From Actinomycetes bacterium (GTDB lineage: Bacteria > Actinomycetota > Acidimicrobiia > Acidimicrobiales > RAAP-2): DNA of 13,678 nucleotides. Where the stretch lies: positions 1 through 13,678 of the forward strand of contig JAKCEC010000019.1 in NCBI GenBank assembly GCA_021841725.1, read 5' to 3'. This document shows, piece by piece, positions 13,138 to 13,678 of this stretch. The notes beneath the pieces were generated by a model. It was not told the DNA's origin and ran no database searches. It worked only from the letters and a program-made list of their open reading frames with translations. The translations under genes were made by a program, and so were the position numbers. Positions within the stretch are counted from its first letter, which is position 1; the number at the start of each line of letters is the position of its first letter.

Positions 13138-13678
13138 GCGAACGCGGCATGCTCTCACGACTCGCCGAGTCATTGTTCTGGATCGGTCGCTACATCGAAC
13201 GCGCCGACGACACCGCGCGCATCGTCGACTCCTACGTGCACCGCATGGTCGAAGACCCGTTCAACGACGAGAGCGCCACGTGCCGTTCACTCTTCGCCAT
13301 CTTGGGTATCAGCGTCGACGCCGAGCGACTGCGCACGCCCGAGACCCTCCAGACCATCGCCTACGACGTCGAAAACCCCAATTCCATCGCGGGCGCCCTG
13401 AACGGGGCCTTCGAGAACGCGCGGCGCAGTCGCGACTACATCTCCTCGGAGATGTGGGTGGCGCTCAACACCACGCGCAACGAACTGCCCAAGCACGAAC
13501 GGCGCGCGCGCGACCTGGGTCCGTCGACCTACCTGACCTACGTGCGCGAACGCACCGCGCTCCTGGCCGGACTCACGGACGCGACCCTGAGTCACGACGA
13601 CGGGTGGCGCTTCGTGGTACTGGGGAGAAACCTCGAGCGCATCGACATGAGTGCGCGCCTCCTGCACAGTCGGGTGGT
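13134..13678 (+). CDS. Alpha-E domain protein (COG2307/DUF403 family), 3' end outside window
   Basis: The frame runs without a stop from GTG 13134 to the window edge (181 codons), so the C-terminal part is missing. The start of the product reads MLSRLAESLFWIGRYIERADDTARIVDSYVHRM (split: MLSRLAESLFWIGRYIERAD, then DTARIVDSYVHRM). It is followed by about 45 residues, then NARRSRDYISSEMWVALN and later HDDGWRFVVLGRNLERIDMSARLL. These are the hallmarks of the all-helical, Glu-rich alpha-E family. GTG 13134 overlaps the ATP-grasp stop (GTGA); an in-frame ATG at 13149 begins exactly at the conserved MLSR and could be the true start. Function is not established; constant linkage with the ATP-grasp protein suggests a partner subunit or substrate carrier. 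The family is usually about 300 residues, so a little over half is visible. Confidence 0.9.
   Translation, partial: MSERGMLSRLAESLFWIGRYIERADDTARIVDSYVHRMVEDPFNDESATCRSLFAILGISVDAERLRTPETLQTIAYDVENPNSIAGALNGAFENARRSRDYISSEMWVALNTTRNELPKHERRARDLGPSTYLTYVRERTALLAGLTDATLSHDDGWRFVVLGRNLERIDMSARLLHSRV

Noticed and set aside
13287..13667. 126-codon minus-strand frame at the right edge
   Set aside because: It is antisense to the clearly recognisable alpha-E coding sequence and has no domain of its own.

Overview
The window is GC-rich, with codon third positions dominated by G and C, and it is densely packed with genes. It looks like chromosome of a high-GC actinobacterium. The family make-up (a phosphomannomutase followed by a cysteine-free Trm112-like protein, an actinobacterial-type large membrane protein, an actinobacterial fatty-acid thiolase, GTG starts and candidate leaderless starts) fits Actinomycetota, perhaps the class Acidimicrobiia. 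The class-level placement is a family-level impression, not a computed assignment. I saw no tRNA, rRNA, CRISPR array, insertion sequence or prophage gene, and no gene-free stretch longer than about 200 bases.

Layout. Bases 2-2231 (+): the C-terminal end of a large membrane protein, a phosphomannomutase/phosphoglucomutase, and a small Trm112-like protein. This is probably an envelope polysaccharide or mannose-metabolism locus. Bases 2223-8522 (-): six genes read leftward from a GTG start at 8522, namely a two-domain family 2 glycosyltransferase, a PPK2-type polyphosphate kinase, an archaeal-type riboflavin synthase (RibC), an acyl-CoA thiolase, a three-domain Ada methyltransferase/regulator, and an EamA/DMT permease. 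The first four are spaced by 4-39 bases and look like one operon. Ada and EamA overlap by GTGA and probably have their own promoter and operator in the 74-base gap after the thiolase. Bases 8523-8716: a divergent control region with an AT-rich patch. Bases 8717-10210 (+): an APC-family permease. It converges on an MFS permease (10249-11421, -) across a strong hairpin. Bases 11422-11601: a second divergent control region with a 22-base imperfect palindrome. Bases 11602-13678 (+): a circularly permuted ATP-grasp protein (COG2308 type) overlapping the start of an alpha-E protein (COG2307 type) that runs off the window.

Most notable points. (1) The gene at 5519-6061 reads clearly as the archaeal, lumazine-synthase-fold riboflavin synthase, with a lysine-rich N-terminal tail, inside a bacterial operon that contains no other riboflavin gene. 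(2) The ATP-grasp/alpha-E pair at the right edge belongs to a predicted peptide-ligase system whose product is, to my knowledge, still undefined; the rest of the locus lies outside the window. (3) A perfect 16-base palindrome sits just upstream of what looks like a leaderless ada promoter.
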